Translations under genes and position numbers: made by a program
The notes under the pieces: generated by a model
Seen by the model: only the letters and a program-made list of their open reading frames with translations
What the model was told of the DNA's origin: nothing
The model's database searches: none
Assembly (NCBI GenBank): GCA_003215545.1
Contig: QCKF01000003.1
Coordinates: forward strand, 1 to 64,000
Source: Prochlorococcus sp. AG-409-L14
Lineage (GTDB): Bacteria; Cyanobacteriota; Cyanobacteriia; PCC-6307; Cyanobiaceae
Direction: 5' to 3'
Length of the DNA: 64,000 nucleotides
In this document: piece by piece, positions 7,793-16,647 of the stretch
Layout of the letters: each line of letters starts with the position of its first letter
Numbering within the stretch: the stretch's first letter is position 1

Positions 7793-8416
7793 TCAATCTT
7801 TCAGCCAAAGAGCAAGGCCTCCTCCTCGTCCTCTTGCAGAAAGCCATCCCATATCTTCATCTAAGGTTATTAGCGAAAAGAAGGGCCTATCTTTTTTGAT
7901 TGGTACTTCTAATGATCGACTGAATATAACACTTTCTTTCAGATTTAGTCCTATTTTTTCAAAGTAGAATATTAATAGGGGTTGAGAACCTTGAAGTTCT
8001 CCGTAACCTATAAATTCTATTCTTAATAGACCAAATCGAATAGAATTCTTGAGTTCAAATATTGGAATCTTTCCATTCAATTGATTTTTTCTTAGTTCCA
8101 GACTCGCTGAGAATATTCTTAGTAATGAACTCGCAATAGGATTTTGAGAGTTGCCTTCCTTGTTCCATACAGATACAAATCTCCATAGGCCTAATAAAGA
8201 TTCATATTTGATGCCACTACCATTTTTTTTAGCAAAATCTTCTAATTCTAAGAGCTGATTTAACTTAGGGAGGTCCTGTACAGCATCATTCAAAGCTTTC
8301 CTAGTATTCATATTTCCTATGTTAAATGAATTTAGATTACTACTTTTAAGTATTAAAAGGACTGGAAATGCTAAAAGAATCAAAAGGCCTTCAAATAAGA
8401 GCAATTTCACTGTCAT
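7793..8416 (-). CDS. Fibrillin/PAP-like (plastid lipid-associated) protein
   Basis: 207 residues. An N-terminal hydrophobic segment (residues 3-24) may anchor it to the membrane. The body carries fibrillin-like pieces: LLGLWRFVSVW near residue 73, a beta-rich middle (FGLLRIEFIGYG), and the C-terminal ending LSARGRGGGLALWLK near residue 192-206, typical of cyanobacterial PAP/fibrillin proteins. These bind lipids or quinones at thylakoids and matter under photo-oxidative stress. The assignment rests on pattern memory, mainly the C-terminal motif. Confidence 0.6.
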   Translation of the reverse strand: MTVKLLLFEGLLILLAFPVLLILKSSNLNSFNIGNMNTRKALNDAVQDLPKLNQLLELEDFAKKNGSGIKYESLLGLWRFVSVWNKEGNSQNPIASSLLRIFSASLELRKNQLNGKIPIFELKNSIRFGLLRIEFIGYGELQGSQPLLIFYFEKIGLNLKESVIFSRSLEVPIKKDRPFFSLITLDEDMGWLSARGRGGGLALWLKD

Positions 8417-8522
8417 TTTTCAATTTGTTTCTTCCAGTTAAACATTTTTCTTGTGCTTCTAGTTGAATTCTGTATTCAAGGCCACACTAAGCCTTTCAAT
8501 CACTTATGATTGAAGAACTTAC

Positions 8523-8687
8523 ATGAATTTAATGAAACACCTTCTAATTTCTATACTTGCCATTTCATTTAGTGCTGGCTCAGTAAATGCTTGGGGATCT
8601 GGCGACTGTAAATTTTCAAATAAGGGTGAACAAAAAGAGGTCTCCAAGGAAGAAGTAAAAAAGTCAGAACCTAGGAAGCAGAATTAA
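8523..8687 (+). CDS. Small exported protein with charged tail (54 aa)
   Basis: Residues 1-23 form a signal peptide (MKHLLISILAISFSAGSVNA from the second Met). The mature piece starts WGSGDCKFSNK and continues as a Lys/Glu-rich tail (EQKEVSKEEVKKSEPRK). The signal plus WGSGDC plus charged-tail design looks familiar from picocyanobacterial small proteins, but no function is known. It has a single Cys. Confidence 0.65.
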   Translation: MNLMKHLLISILAISFSAGSVNAWGSGDCKFSNKGEQKEVSKEEVKKSEPRKQN

Positions 8688-8768
8688 TTGTAGAATTAAA
8701 GATTGTTAAATATAAATATATAAAATATGTTTAAAGAGAAATTACTATAAAAAATTTGTCTCATAATT

Positions 8769-9125
8769 TTATTTATATGACCAGTTAGAGGTTCTTGTCG
8801 TCCTCATGATGTGACCACTTTTTTCGATATTCTCTCTATTTTCTGATAATAATTCTTCGACAGAACCTGGCTCTGATTGGTGAATCACAATGACTTGATT
8901 TGGATCATTGGTACTCTTACCTCTAAAGATTGGTTTGATTCCATTATCGTTATGCATCTTTCTAGCTTCCTTACTATCAAAAACAGATGCCCATTTATTG
9001 AATGGTACCTTGATTCTAAATGTAGTTACAGAAAGAGGTTTATAAACCACTCCTCTTGGAATATGCTTCCCTGCAAATAGGCCAAGGGCAGCAGCTAATA
9101 TAGCAACTATTGCAGTACTTTTCAT
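8769..9125 (-). CDS. DUF3764 family protein
   Basis: 118 residues. An N-terminal hydrophobic helix (residues 3-18) is followed by the DUF3764 core: a TTFRIKVPFNKWASVFDS stretch, then GIKPIFRGKSTNDPNQVIVIHQ, and a final helix-turn segment. The core resembles a ferredoxin-like (dimeric alpha-beta barrel) fold. This is a picocyanobacterial family, often with several copies per genome, of unknown function. The N-terminal membrane segment suggests an exported or anchored version. Confidence 0.75.
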   Translation of the reverse strand: MKSTAIVAILAAALGLFAGKHIPRGVVYKPLSVTTFRIKVPFNKWASVFDSKEARKMHNDNGIKPIFRGKSTNDPNQVIVIHQSEPGSVEELLSENRENIEKSGHIMRTTRTSNWSYK

Positions 9126-9285
9126 TTAGTAGTGTCTTGTAGTATTGCTACTAAATCATATCTAGTTTTTAGACCTCTGAGTATTTTATTTTGATTTGGA
9201 TACTTTCTATTGGCTTAGAAGTTTCACTTTAGTTCTCTTTCAGAAGCTTGGTTAAGTACATAAATAAAACTTAGACCTTTCAATA

Positions 9286-9399
9286 TTACTTCTGATTTGC
9301 ATGATCTTCTCTAAGGGCCTTCCTGGCAAAAAGGATTGTTGTTCCTAAAAGCAATATTATAAGCAGTGAAGTGCTATTGCTAACGAATTGGATCAGCAT
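9286..9399 (-). CDS. Small membrane protein (37 aa)
   Basis: MLIQFVSNS leads into one hydrophobic helix (TSLLIILLLGTTILFA, residues about 10-25) and a charged tail (RKALREDHANQK). The topology follows the positive-inside rule, with the tail in the cytoplasm. No family is recognised. It lies 25 bases from a GC-rich hairpin on its upstream side. Confidence 0.5.
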   Translation of the reverse strand: MLIQFVSNSTSLLIILLLGTTILFARKALREDHANQK

Positions 9400-9423
9400 G
9401 ATTTGATTATCTCGTCAAATTAA

Positions 9424-9452
9424 GAAGGGCGGGGTATTTCGATCCCGCCCTT
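9424..9452. terminator. GC-rich hairpin, probable terminator
   Basis: AAGGGCGGGG pairs with TCCCGCCCTT around an 8-9 base loop. It is the most GC-rich element in this stretch. The T-run is short in either direction (TTT on plus; TTCTT on minus), and no gene ends just before it, so it may close an unseen short transcript. Confidence 0.55.
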
Positions 9453-9710
9453 TGAGTCAAGCACTTAATATGTCGGAACCTCTGTGCTGTGACTCCTATT
9501 ACACTTTTAGCCCCCTAGAGAAAAAAATCAATGGTTATAAACACCTGTTGTTAGGATTTCGAAAATGTAGAACAGGTCACTTGTTCTCATAGTGGATTTA
9601 TTTAAGTCTCTGTAACGTTCGCAATTGAATTATTTTGAAATTCTATTTCTTTTTGTCGTTAGAGTTATTAATTACTTGCAAAAAGAATTTGCTATTTCAT
9701 TCAAGTGTCA
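9453..9710. other. Intergenic region
   Basis: Lies downstream of the DUF2130 gene. Holds short inverted ACCTGTT/AACAGGT words near 9581-9617 but no supported ORF. Confidence 0.4.
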
Positions 9711-11003
9711 TTAGGCAACCTTGTCAGAGTTTAAAACCTCAAACATCCTTGACATAGTAGGATTGTTTCTAGTTAACTTTTTCACAGTAACTTCTTGGGC
9801 CTTGTTGTTGGCAAGCCTTAGATTTCTATCTGCTCCTAGTAGTGAGTCCTTTGTTCTTTGCAAATATTCGATTGATTTATCAATCTCTTGTATAGCACTT
9901 TCAAATCGCCTAGAAGCAAGATTAAAATTTTTGCTAAAAGCATTTTTAAATTGCTCTAAGTTGGTCTCGAAATCTGTAATGTCAATATTTTGTGCTTTGA
10001 CAAGTGCTAATTCTGACTTATATTCAAGTGACTTGATTGCAGCATTCCTAAGGAGAGTAATAATAGTGAGGAAGCATTGTGGCCTTACAACATACATTTT
10101 GGGATAACGGTGTGATACATCTACTATCCCAGCATTGTAGTAGTCACTTTCAGCTTCTAAGGTAGAGATAAGTACGGCATATTCACAAGCCTTCTCATTA
10201 CGATCCTTGTTTAGTTCTTTTAGAAAATCTTCATTTTTCTTTTTTGTTGAGGTGTATTCACATTCGTGTTTCATTTCAAACATTATTGAGACTATCTCTG
10301 TACCTGAACCATCTACATCTCTGAAAATATAATCACCTTTACTTCCCATTCTTATGTCAGTGTCTTTTTCAAAATAGGCTTTAGGGAATGCTGTTGAACG
10401 AATACGATTAAATTCGACTTCACAGTGCTGCTCTAGTGACTCGCCTACCATCTTTGTAGATAGACGTGACTTCATATCTCTGAGCCTTTCGATTACATGA
10501 TCACGATCTTTAATTTGAAGCTCAAATTTTTCTTGCAGTGACTTCTCTATAAGTTGTTTCTCAAGCTCTGCTTTTTCGAGGCATTTTATTAATTCATCAC
10601 GTTCTTTCTCGAATTCACTTGTTACCTCTATGAGTTCAAGTTTTTTTTCTAGGTTATTACTCTCTTTGATTTTCTCTAATTTATTAGCAAGCGAGTCTCG
10701 CTCTTTTTCTGCTGTACTTTTTGCTTCGTTAATTGCAAGTTCTTTTTCTACCTTAGTGGCATCAAGCTTTGCACGTAACTTTTGTATTTCTGTTTCTTTA
10801 CTTATAGATGATTCTTGCATCTGTAGCTTGAGATCTTTTTCTGCGAGTTCAATTGATTTGATTTTATCTTTCTCCGCTAATGACATTCGCCTTTCTAGTT
10901 CATTCCTAAATTCTTCGTCCCTGACCTGTTTTTGAATATCTGCGTAACCGGTCTCATCAATTTTGAATACTTTCCCGCATTCCGGACAGTTAACTTGATT
11001 CAT
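9711..11003 (-). CDS. DUF2130 protein (coiled coil plus nuclease-like domain)
   Basis: 430 residues. It starts with a CPECGKVF zinc-ribbon half (C6, C9). Residues about 25-175 are almost pure Glu/Lys/Leu heptads, a long coiled coil. From about 175 (RLRDMKSRLSTKMVGESLEQ) the DUF2130 domain runs to about 330, with GDYIFRDVD and MFEMKHE, a D...E-x-K arrangement typical of PD-(D/E)XK nuclease-like folds. A helical tail follows. The architecture recalls RmuC-like DNA-acting proteins. DNA processing or defence is an inference; the family has no settled function. It stands alone in an accessory stretch. Confidence 0.8.
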   Translation of the reverse strand: MNQVNCPECGKVFKIDETGYADIQKQVRDEEFRNELERRMSLAEKDKIKSIELAEKDLKLQMQESSISKETEIQKLRAKLDATKVEKELAINEAKSTAEKERDSLANKLEKIKESNNLEKKLELIEVTSEFEKERDELIKCLEKAELEKQLIEKSLQEKFELQIKDRDHVIERLRDMKSRLSTKMVGESLEQHCEVEFNRIRSTAFPKAYFEKDTDIRMGSKGDYIFRDVDGSGTEIVSIMFEMKHECEYTSTKKKNEDFLKELNKDRNEKACEYAVLISTLEAESDYYNAGIVDVSHRYPKMYVVRPQCFLTIITLLRNAAIKSLEYKSELALVKAQNIDITDFETNLEQFKNAFSKNFNLASRRFESAIQEIDKSIEYLQRTKDSLLGADRNLRLANNKAQEVTVKKLTRNNPTMSRMFEVLNSDKVA

Positions 11004-11205
11004 TCTGATGGGATTCCTAGGGAAACAGATGCTGATAGCCCATTTGTATCTTCAATAGCAGTAGACAGCAAGGACTGTGTTAAGAGAGCGAGAGCTCCTT
11101 ATAGCCTGTAAAGGATTTTTTATGGAATTCGTTGTAGTTGGAATTAATAAATTTTACTTTGAGCGAGTCTTATGTTTTCAGGAGTCTTTATGAGTAGAGA
11201 TTTAG

Positions 11206-11352
11206 TTATTCCTCTTTTAGCTCTTGTGATTTTTGATTTTGAATACGGCTATTAAACCCAATTATAATAGAGAATAACCAAAGTAAAGTAGCTAGGATCA
11301 CTACTATTAGGCTTATTCCACCAGGAGTTATGAGAGGTCTTTCAAGAATCAA
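11206..11352 (-). CDS. Possible small membrane protein (48 aa, TTG start)
   Basis: From TTG at 11352 the frame reads MILERPLITPGG, one long hydrophobic helix (ISLIVVILATLLWLFSIIIGF, split here at about residues 13-33), then a polar Gln/Lys/Glu tail. An in-frame stop lies a few codons upstream and no ATG is available. The composition is convincing for a membrane protein, but the start is weak. Confidence 0.35.
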   Translation of the reverse strand: MILERPLITPGGISLIVVILATLLWLFSIIIGFNSRIQNQKSQELKEE

Positions 11353-11519
11353 GCTATTAGAGTCATTATTATTTTAGCGAAATGAATCATGAGGAGTAAA
11401 TTCATACTATTAGATGAACAAAGCTTTCGGTATCTCACTATTTAAATTTTTTGCACTCAGTTTTGCAGCTTCACCATCAATTCTTGATTAAGCTAGTTTT
11501 ATGAGTTCAATTTTTGCTA

Positions 11520-11663
11520 ATGCCTGCAGCTACAGCTAAAAAAACGAGTGATCTAGTCAGAATGGGCAAATTTGCAAGCAGTAAACTGATTCAAAACTTA
11601 GGGTCTAATACTGAGCAATACAAGTTTCAAGGAAACTTGAGAGAAGTCCATGGAAGGGACTAG
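11520..11663 (+). CDS. Small basic hypothetical protein (47 aa)
   Basis: MPAATAKKTSDLVRMGKFASS, followed by a soluble amphipathic remainder (KLIQNLGSNTEQYKFQGNL). No membrane segment. No family recognised. The next small gene starts 34 bases downstream in the same direction, so the two may be co-transcribed. Confidence 0.5.
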   Translation: MPAATAKKTSDLVRMGKFASSKLIQNLGSNTEQYKFQGNLREVHGRD

Positions 11664-11697
11664 CTGCATCCATAAAACAGACTTGGACGTAGTAAAA

Positions 11698-11826
11698 ATG
11701 AAGAATTACGGATTTAAAGACTTGTTTGTGGATGTCGCAATTACTTCAGTAGTCATAGGGGCTTTCTTACTTGTTATTGGTTCATTCCCAGAGTCCTTCT
11801 CTAAATTCCTACCTTCCCTGAAGTGA
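11698..11826 (+). CDS. Small membrane protein (42 aa)
   Basis: A basic, aromatic start (MKNYGFKDLFVD) leads to one helix (VAITSVVIGAFLLVIGSF, residues about 13-30) and a short amphipathic end. It is followed closely by the convergent gene at 11854. The longer minus-strand frame overlapping it has poor composition and is taken as a shadow. Confidence 0.55.
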   Translation: MKNYGFKDLFVDVAITSVVIGAFLLVIGSFPESFSKFLPSLK

Positions 11827-11853
11827 CAAACGTCCAATTCATACAGGCTTGAC

Positions 11854-12192
11854 TTAGCCAGCGGCAGACCTCCTACGTACAATTCTTCTTCCATCAGGCA
11901 TGTCTTCAATTTGAGAGGACTCTTTTGCAGAGGAATTCTGTTTTTCTTCTCCGCTGGTTTGACCGCCCTCCTCTTCCATCTCTAGGCAAACACCAACTAC
12001 CATTGCCGCTTCAATGGGGTTTGGGAGGTCGCCTATTGTGATAAGAGCTTTCAGGACAAGTTGCATACGTGGATCTTTGCCAAGTTCCGGACGTAATTTT
12101 TTGACTGATTGCCAAAGTTCTTTTGTGACTTCTTTGAGCAGGGTTTTGTCAGTAACCAAAGTAAAACTCTTTTGCTGATTGAATTTACTCAA
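11854..12192 (-). CDS. Conserved-type hypothetical protein (112 aa)
   Basis: A soluble helical protein: residues 1-75 hold Leu/Lys-rich amphipathic helices (TDKTLLKEVTKELWQSVKKL; PIEAAMVVGVCLEM). The C-terminal 35 residues are a disordered acidic then basic tail ending RRIVRRRSAAG. The tail could bind nucleic acid or membranes. No family is recognised; the regular composition supports a real gene. Confidence 0.65.
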   Translation of the reverse strand: MSKFNQQKSFTLVTDKTLLKEVTKELWQSVKKLRPELGKDPRMQLVLKALITIGDLPNPIEAAMVVGVCLEMEEEGGQTSGEEKQNSSAKESSQIEDMPDGRRIVRRRSAAG

Positions 12193-12322
12193 TAATATAT
12201 CAGCAGGGTAAACTCTACACGTAATATCAATGCTATATTAGCTTTAACTTATAAAGTTCCTAGTCTTTTGATAGTGCTTGTTATATAAAAATTGCTGTAT
12301 GAGAAATTTTCAGATGATTTAG

Positions 12323-12550
12323 TTACTCTATTTCGGAAAGTTCCTCTTCGAAAAACCAATGTTTCCTTCCATCAGATAATTTTAGAACTAAGCCAAAGCG
12401 ATTTCCATCAACCATCTTGTAGCCATCTAGGATGCCAATTGGATTATCCTCAAGTTGAGAACGGAGTGTTTTTGGTATGCGGTCTTTGACCACAGTCAAA
12501 TCAACTTTTAAAAGTTGATTTTTTGATAGTTTGCTGGAATCTTTTATCAT
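12323..12550 (-). CDS. DUF2862 protein
   Basis: 75 residues. The C-terminal half carries the DUF2862 pattern GYKMVDGNRFGLVLKLSDG followed by KHWFFEEEL, a small SH3-like beta barrel found in cyanobacteria and plastids. Function unknown. It sits 10 bases downstream of the carbamoyltransferase stop on the same strand, though the function need not be related. Confidence 0.75.
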   Translation of the reverse strand: MIKDSSKLSKNQLLKVDLTVVKDRIPKTLRSQLEDNPIGILDGYKMVDGNRFGLVLKLSDGRKHWFFEEELSEIE

Positions 12551-12560
12551 TTAAAATATT

Positions 12561-14708
12561 TTACAAAGACAAATTAGTAAAATCATGTTTAGTAAAGGGT
12601 CTCTTTTGGATATCTACTATTATGTCATTTTCTGATAGTTTTTCGATAATCGAAATGAGCTCATCGTTGTCATTTATATTTATTTGTTTTTTAAAGCTAG
12701 ACATCAGCTGACCTATTTTCATAGGTATTAGCTGAGAGTTGACTAATAGGATGTTTTTTGTATCATTGGAGATATTAAACTCTGAGGCATTATTTATAGT
12801 AATTTTTCTGTCTATAGATTCTCTTGTTATTGCTTCATGAAACCACTTTTGCTTATCAGACTTATAATTAGAATGAATTTTTATCGAGTATTGATCAATA
12901 CTGTATTTATTTTTAATGCAAGTAGATCCGAGGCAGGTCTTTAAAAGGTTTCCGTTGTCATCTTCTGAACTTATATATATTATACACACTTTATCTGTAT
13001 CATATATATAAGGCTGCAAAATTCTATCTATTGGAGCTATAGATGAAGGTGAAGCTACATAATTAATATCTTTTTTCTTTATTAGAACATCATTTATAAC
13101 AAGTTGGTCTATAGCAGTTGCTAGAAAAGTTACTATTGCATCATACGATGTTCTTACCATGGATTGACCATTTATATTGAATGAAGTGTTTAATATTACT
13201 GGAGATCTTGAGAATTTAGTCTCTAAATCCTCAAGGATCTGACTTAAGAATTCATCAGTACTTTTATTGGCTGTTTGAAGACGAGCGGTTGAATCAACAT
13301 GAACTATTCCTGATATATCTTGAGGATAATTATCTTTGACTGGATAAACTATTGTCATAAATGGTTCTTGCCTTGATGTGCTAAAAATTTTATTCATAAA
13401 GTCAGAATGAATTATCGGAGCAAAAGGTCTCCAATTCTCTCTATACTTTATATTTGAATTAACCTTATCTCTCATCTCAACAGATGGAAGTGATAGTATT
13501 GATCTAAGCCCTAATGCTCTTTCTCCGACTTCTTGATTTCCTCGACAAACTGCTACAATTTGATTTTTGTCAAGTGTTTCTGAGATGTAATTGGCTGGAT
13601 TATTTAATTTTTTAACTTCAATAGGGAAATTATACATATCTTTTAAATTAATAATCTCATTTATATCGCTTGTACATTCATATCCGAAATTTGCTCTGTT
13701 CCATTTTGATGAATTCCTCTCCACTCTCCCGGATTGTCTAGCACCATAATGTGCAGCCCCATAAGCCAATCCTGCATCTGTTGAGGCTGGTTGTACAAAA
13801 ATATCTTTATATAAGTCAGAAAAAAGTATTTTGCCATTAGCAACACTATTCATAGCTACACCACCAGCAAGGCACAAGTTATCTGACTTTGGTATTTCTG
13901 GATAGTAATCTCTCATTTCCTTAAGTAATCTGATCAGGTCTTCTTCTAGGAAGGCTTGTATTGATGCAGCTATATCGGCTTGTTCTTTAGTGAACCCATT
14001 TTTAAGTGAGAAAGCCGGGCCAAATTTCTCACCTAAGTAATCAATACATGCAAAATGATTATTAGGGAAAAGCTGATTTGGCTGATTAAATATATTCTTT
14101 AGTTCTTCTAAATATAATGGTGAGCCATAACTACTTAGGCCCATTATTTTTCCACAATGAGTATTTGACGCACCTTTATTGTAACCAAGATAGGATGTTA
14201 TAAACCCATATAGATGCCCATAAGAAAATTTAGCCCTTGGCAATCGAAAATATTCTTTCAAACTACCTTTTGTATTTGATTCCCCATAAAATAACGATAC
14301 TGACTGTTCTTCACCTGCACCATCAATTACTAGAACATGTGCGTTATCAAAACCGCTAGCAAAAAAACTAGACTCGGCATGTGCTTCGTGATGATATATG
14401 AAATGTGATTCTTTAAAATTAAAGCTAGTTCTTAGAGCTTGAGTAAAATCTTTCAGTGAAGACGAGCCAAGGCTTCCAAAATTAAAACCTTCTACATATC
14501 CCATATCGAACTCTTTTGGACCAGTTAGCGAATCAAACTCGGTGAAACCATCCCGTTTTAATTGTTCTAATGATTGAAACGGGTAAAGATATTCTTCTTT
14601 CCGTCCAGTAAACTTAGTCTCTTCATATATGACTTTTGGGCTCCCTTTTGAATTAACTACTGCGAAGCCAACATCATGGAATACGTTATAACCTAAGTGA
14701 TAGCCCAC
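12561..14708 (-). CDS. Carbamoyltransferase, NodU/CmcH/TobZ family, with C-terminal extension
   Basis: 715 residues. The N-terminal Kae1-like domain shows HHEAHAESSF at residues 106-115 (metal and carbamoyl-adenylate site), VIDGAGEEQ at 127-135, and GGVAMNSVANGKIL at 282-295 (ATP binding). The C-terminal YrdC-like domain carries GERALGLRSIL (395-405) and NTSFNINGQSMV (507-518), slightly off the usual GPRALG and GEPIV. Such enzymes put a carbamoyl group from carbamoyl phosphate onto a hydroxyl of a sugar or antibiotic. Residues about 560-715 are an extension I cannot assign. With the methyltransferase upstream it probably decorates a surface polysaccharide or a small metabolite. The high ATA/TAT codon use suggests transfer. 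Confidence 0.85.
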   Translation of the reverse strand: MGYHLGYNVFHDVGFAVVNSKGSPKVIYEETKFTGRKEEYLYPFQSLEQLKRDGFTEFDSLTGPKEFDMGYVEGFNFGSLGSSSLKDFTQALRTSFNFKESHFIYHHEAHAESSFFASGFDNAHVLVIDGAGEEQSVSLFYGESNTKGSLKEYFRLPRAKFSYGHLYGFITSYLGYNKGASNTHCGKIMGLSSYGSPLYLEELKNIFNQPNQLFPNNHFACIDYLGEKFGPAFSLKNGFTKEQADIAASIQAFLEEDLIRLLKEMRDYYPEIPKSDNLCLAGGVAMNSVANGKILFSDLYKDIFVQPASTDAGLAYGAAHYGARQSGRVERNSSKWNRANFGYECTSDINEIINLKDMYNFPIEVKKLNNPANYISETLDKNQIVAVCRGNQEVGERALGLRSILSLPSVEMRDKVNSNIKYRENWRPFAPIIHSDFMNKIFSTSRQEPFMTIVYPVKDNYPQDISGIVHVDSTARLQTANKSTDEFLSQILEDLETKFSRSPVILNTSFNINGQSMVRTSYDAIVTFLATAIDQLVINDVLIKKKDINYVASPSSIAPIDRILQPYIYDTDKVCIIYISSEDDNGNLLKTCLGSTCIKNKYSIDQYSIKIHSNYKSDKQKWFHEAITRESIDRKITINNASEFNISNDTKNILLVNSQLIPMKIGQLMSSFKKQININDNDELISIIEKLSENDIIVDIQKRPFTKHDFTNLSL

Positions 14709-14838
14709 AGTCCTCTTTGGATCTTTATTAAATTAATTTGACCCAGCATAGCATGTTGTCTTACTCAATTCTCTAATATGCCTCTTAGCATATAGCTTGC
14801 TTTTGCCTATATATATATTAATCTTTAGCTGGTTTGCT

Positions 14839-16029
14839 TTAGTTAATTGCAAGTTCTTGCCAGAATTTTGGGAGTCTTGGTGATGGTGGAAGGATTGAGC
14901 AAGATTTTATGTTTGGGTTGAGTTTTCTTAGGATTTTTAATTCTGCTTCTGTATTTACACCTAAAAGTACGAGAGAATTCTTGCCTAGATATTTTTCAGC
15001 TATTTCAAAGTTGTATATAGGCAGCTTTGATATGGGAGCATAATTATCGTATTTTATTGGATTATCATCGATGAAGAAATCAATATGTTGCCATAAATTA
15101 TTTAGATTAATAAAATTTGCTGATCTACAGCCATAACCATAAACGGCAATAGGACCACTAAAAGAATCTATATACTCTTTAAAACTCTTGATAAGATTTG
15201 GATGTTTTCTTATATAATTCTTTCTACTCAGTTGATCTTCGTCTTTGTAAGTTCTATCTTTTGCCTCTTCAGTAATTGTCGCATATATTACAATGCACCG
15301 CCCTGAGAATAGGCTTATATCATAATGTATTATTGTGAGAGAGTGAGCTTGCAGTAGTTGCTTTAGTGTAGACAATGTAAAATAGTTAACATGCTCCTCC
15401 CAGAAAGTATAATCAAGGCATTCGTAATTCATTGTGTGGTCAGGAACTTCAATAACAACAACTCCATCATTTTTTAGTGAAGTCTTGACACCAGCCATGA
15501 AATCATGAAGATCAACGATGTGCTCTAATACTTGTCTAAAGATAATGACATCATATTGCTCATACATACCTTGCTCTTCAACAAGTTTTTTAGAAAAAAA
15601 ATCATTGTGTACATTTAAATTTTCATTTTTGCAAATAGAGTATGTGTCCTTAGTAGGTTCTATGCCTAGATAACTTTTTAGCCCTTTGCTTTTTGCGCGT
15701 TTTATAAATGAACCATCATTACAGCCAATTTCAAGTAAATTTAAGTTCTCAAGACTGCCTTTAAATTCTTTTATTCTTGTGATAATTGTTTCAGCATGTG
15801 GTTGGGACTTGAAACTACTAAGAGTAATATAGTTTTCGTATATTTTATTTTGCTCTAAAAAATAGTCTTGCATTTGTAGTAATCCACATTGATTACATTC
15901 GAATAGTTGGAAGCTATTTGTTTCGTGACTCTCGTTTGGTGCTCTTAGTACAGAATTGACAACTGCTTGCTGTCCAAAATCAAAGCATTTATTGATCTTC
16001 TTGCTATGGCAAAGCCTACAGATGTCCAT
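14839..16029 (-). CDS. Sugar C-methyltransferase-like protein (NovU/TylCIII type)
   Basis: 396 residues in three parts. A zinc-binding N-terminus carries C4-x2-C7 and C45-x2-C48. The central class I SAM-dependent domain has LLEIGCNDGSF (residues 98-108), followed by an FRQVLEHI segment. The C-terminal Rossmann-like domain has AVYGYGCRSANFI. This three-part layout is that of C-methyltransferases acting on nucleotide-linked deoxy-ketosugars. It lies 130 bases upstream of the carbamoyltransferase on the same strand, so a two-step sugar modification is likely. The sugar itself is unknown. Confidence 0.8.
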   Translation of the reverse strand: MDICRLCHSKKINKCFDFGQQAVVNSVLRAPNESHETNSFQLFECNQCGLLQMQDYFLEQNKIYENYITLSSFKSQPHAETIITRIKEFKGSLENLNLLEIGCNDGSFIKRAKSKGLKSYLGIEPTKDTYSICKNENLNVHNDFFSKKLVEEQGMYEQYDVIIFRQVLEHIVDLHDFMAGVKTSLKNDGVVVIEVPDHTMNYECLDYTFWEEHVNYFTLSTLKQLLQAHSLTIIHYDISLFSGRCIVIYATITEEAKDRTYKDEDQLSRKNYIRKHPNLIKSFKEYIDSFSGPIAVYGYGCRSANFINLNNLWQHIDFFIDDNPIKYDNYAPISKLPIYNFEIAEKYLGKNSLVLLGVNTEAELKILRKLNPNIKSCSILPPSPRLPKFWQELAIN

Positions 16030-16083
16030 TTTTGTTTTGTTTTTGGTTTCTACAAGACCTTTTTAGATTATCTGTATTCATTG

Positions 16084-16110
16084 AAAAAGCCTGCCTAAGG
16101 CAGGCTTTTT
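16084..16110. terminator. Bidirectional terminator
   Basis: AAAAAGCCTGCC pairs perfectly with GGCAGGCTTTTT around a TAA loop. Being A/T-flanked on both sides it works in both directions. It insulates the methyltransferase and carbamoyltransferase pair from the small minus-strand genes upstream. Confidence 0.9.
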
Positions 16111-16422
16111 GAGATTTAGAGCATGTGTTTCCTTGTTTCCACAGCTCGGAGAATCTCTACTCCTCACATATATATGATCTCAAAAAACTCCATTATGAGC
16201 ACCTAGCGCGTTACTCTAATTCAACTGGCACATAACTGTCACATAGTGGTCGCTCGAGGAAGGGTTTGAAAATATCTCTTTGTTAATTTAGTTAGGTGAT
16301 ATAAATCATGATTTATTTTATGAAAACAATGGATGTCTGTTTTAATTAAATTAAAGCAATTTGCTTTTTTCTATTGTTCATTCAAGGATAACATCAATCT
16401 CACTCCAATTAGTAATATGATT
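16111..16422. other. Intergenic region without a supported gene
   Basis: AT-rich, with short stop-interrupted frames only. I see no clear repeat or ORF. Confidence 0.45.
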
Positions 16423-16614
16423 CTATTTGTGTTTAAGGTGCTTTGTTGCTTTGTCTGACCATTCTCTTTCAAGAATAGATCTAAATAGTTCAATGTCAGT
16501 TTGAACTTCTGCTAGCTTTAGTAATTGCTTTATAAACCTCCAGACTTTATATCCAGCTATGGGTACAACTATTACTAGTAAAATAAGATTTAGATGCATT
16601 TCAATCATTATCAT
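16423..16614 (-). CDS. Small membrane protein (63 aa)
   Basis: A hydrophobic helix at about residues 6-24 (MHLNLILLVIVVPIAGYKV) is followed by an amphipathic charged helix (RFIKQLLKLAEVQTDIELFR) and a basic end. The start may be the first Met or Met6. No family recognised. The gene at 16648 lies 33 bases upstream in the same direction. Confidence 0.6.
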   Translation of the reverse strand: MIMIEMHLNLILLVIVVPIAGYKVWRFIKQLLKLAEVQTDIELFRSILEREWSDKATKHLKHK

Positions 16615-16647
16615 CTAAGCGTAGTTTGATTTGGTGTTTCCATTGAA

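Noticed and set aside
11030-11060. Possible Yfr2-type small RNA, because of a GGAAACA word
   Set aside because: No supporting hairpin or terminator around it.
11706-11909. 67-codon minus-strand ORF
   Set aside because: Overlaps the membrane mini-gene at 11698-11826 and the gene at 11854-12192; composition is poor.
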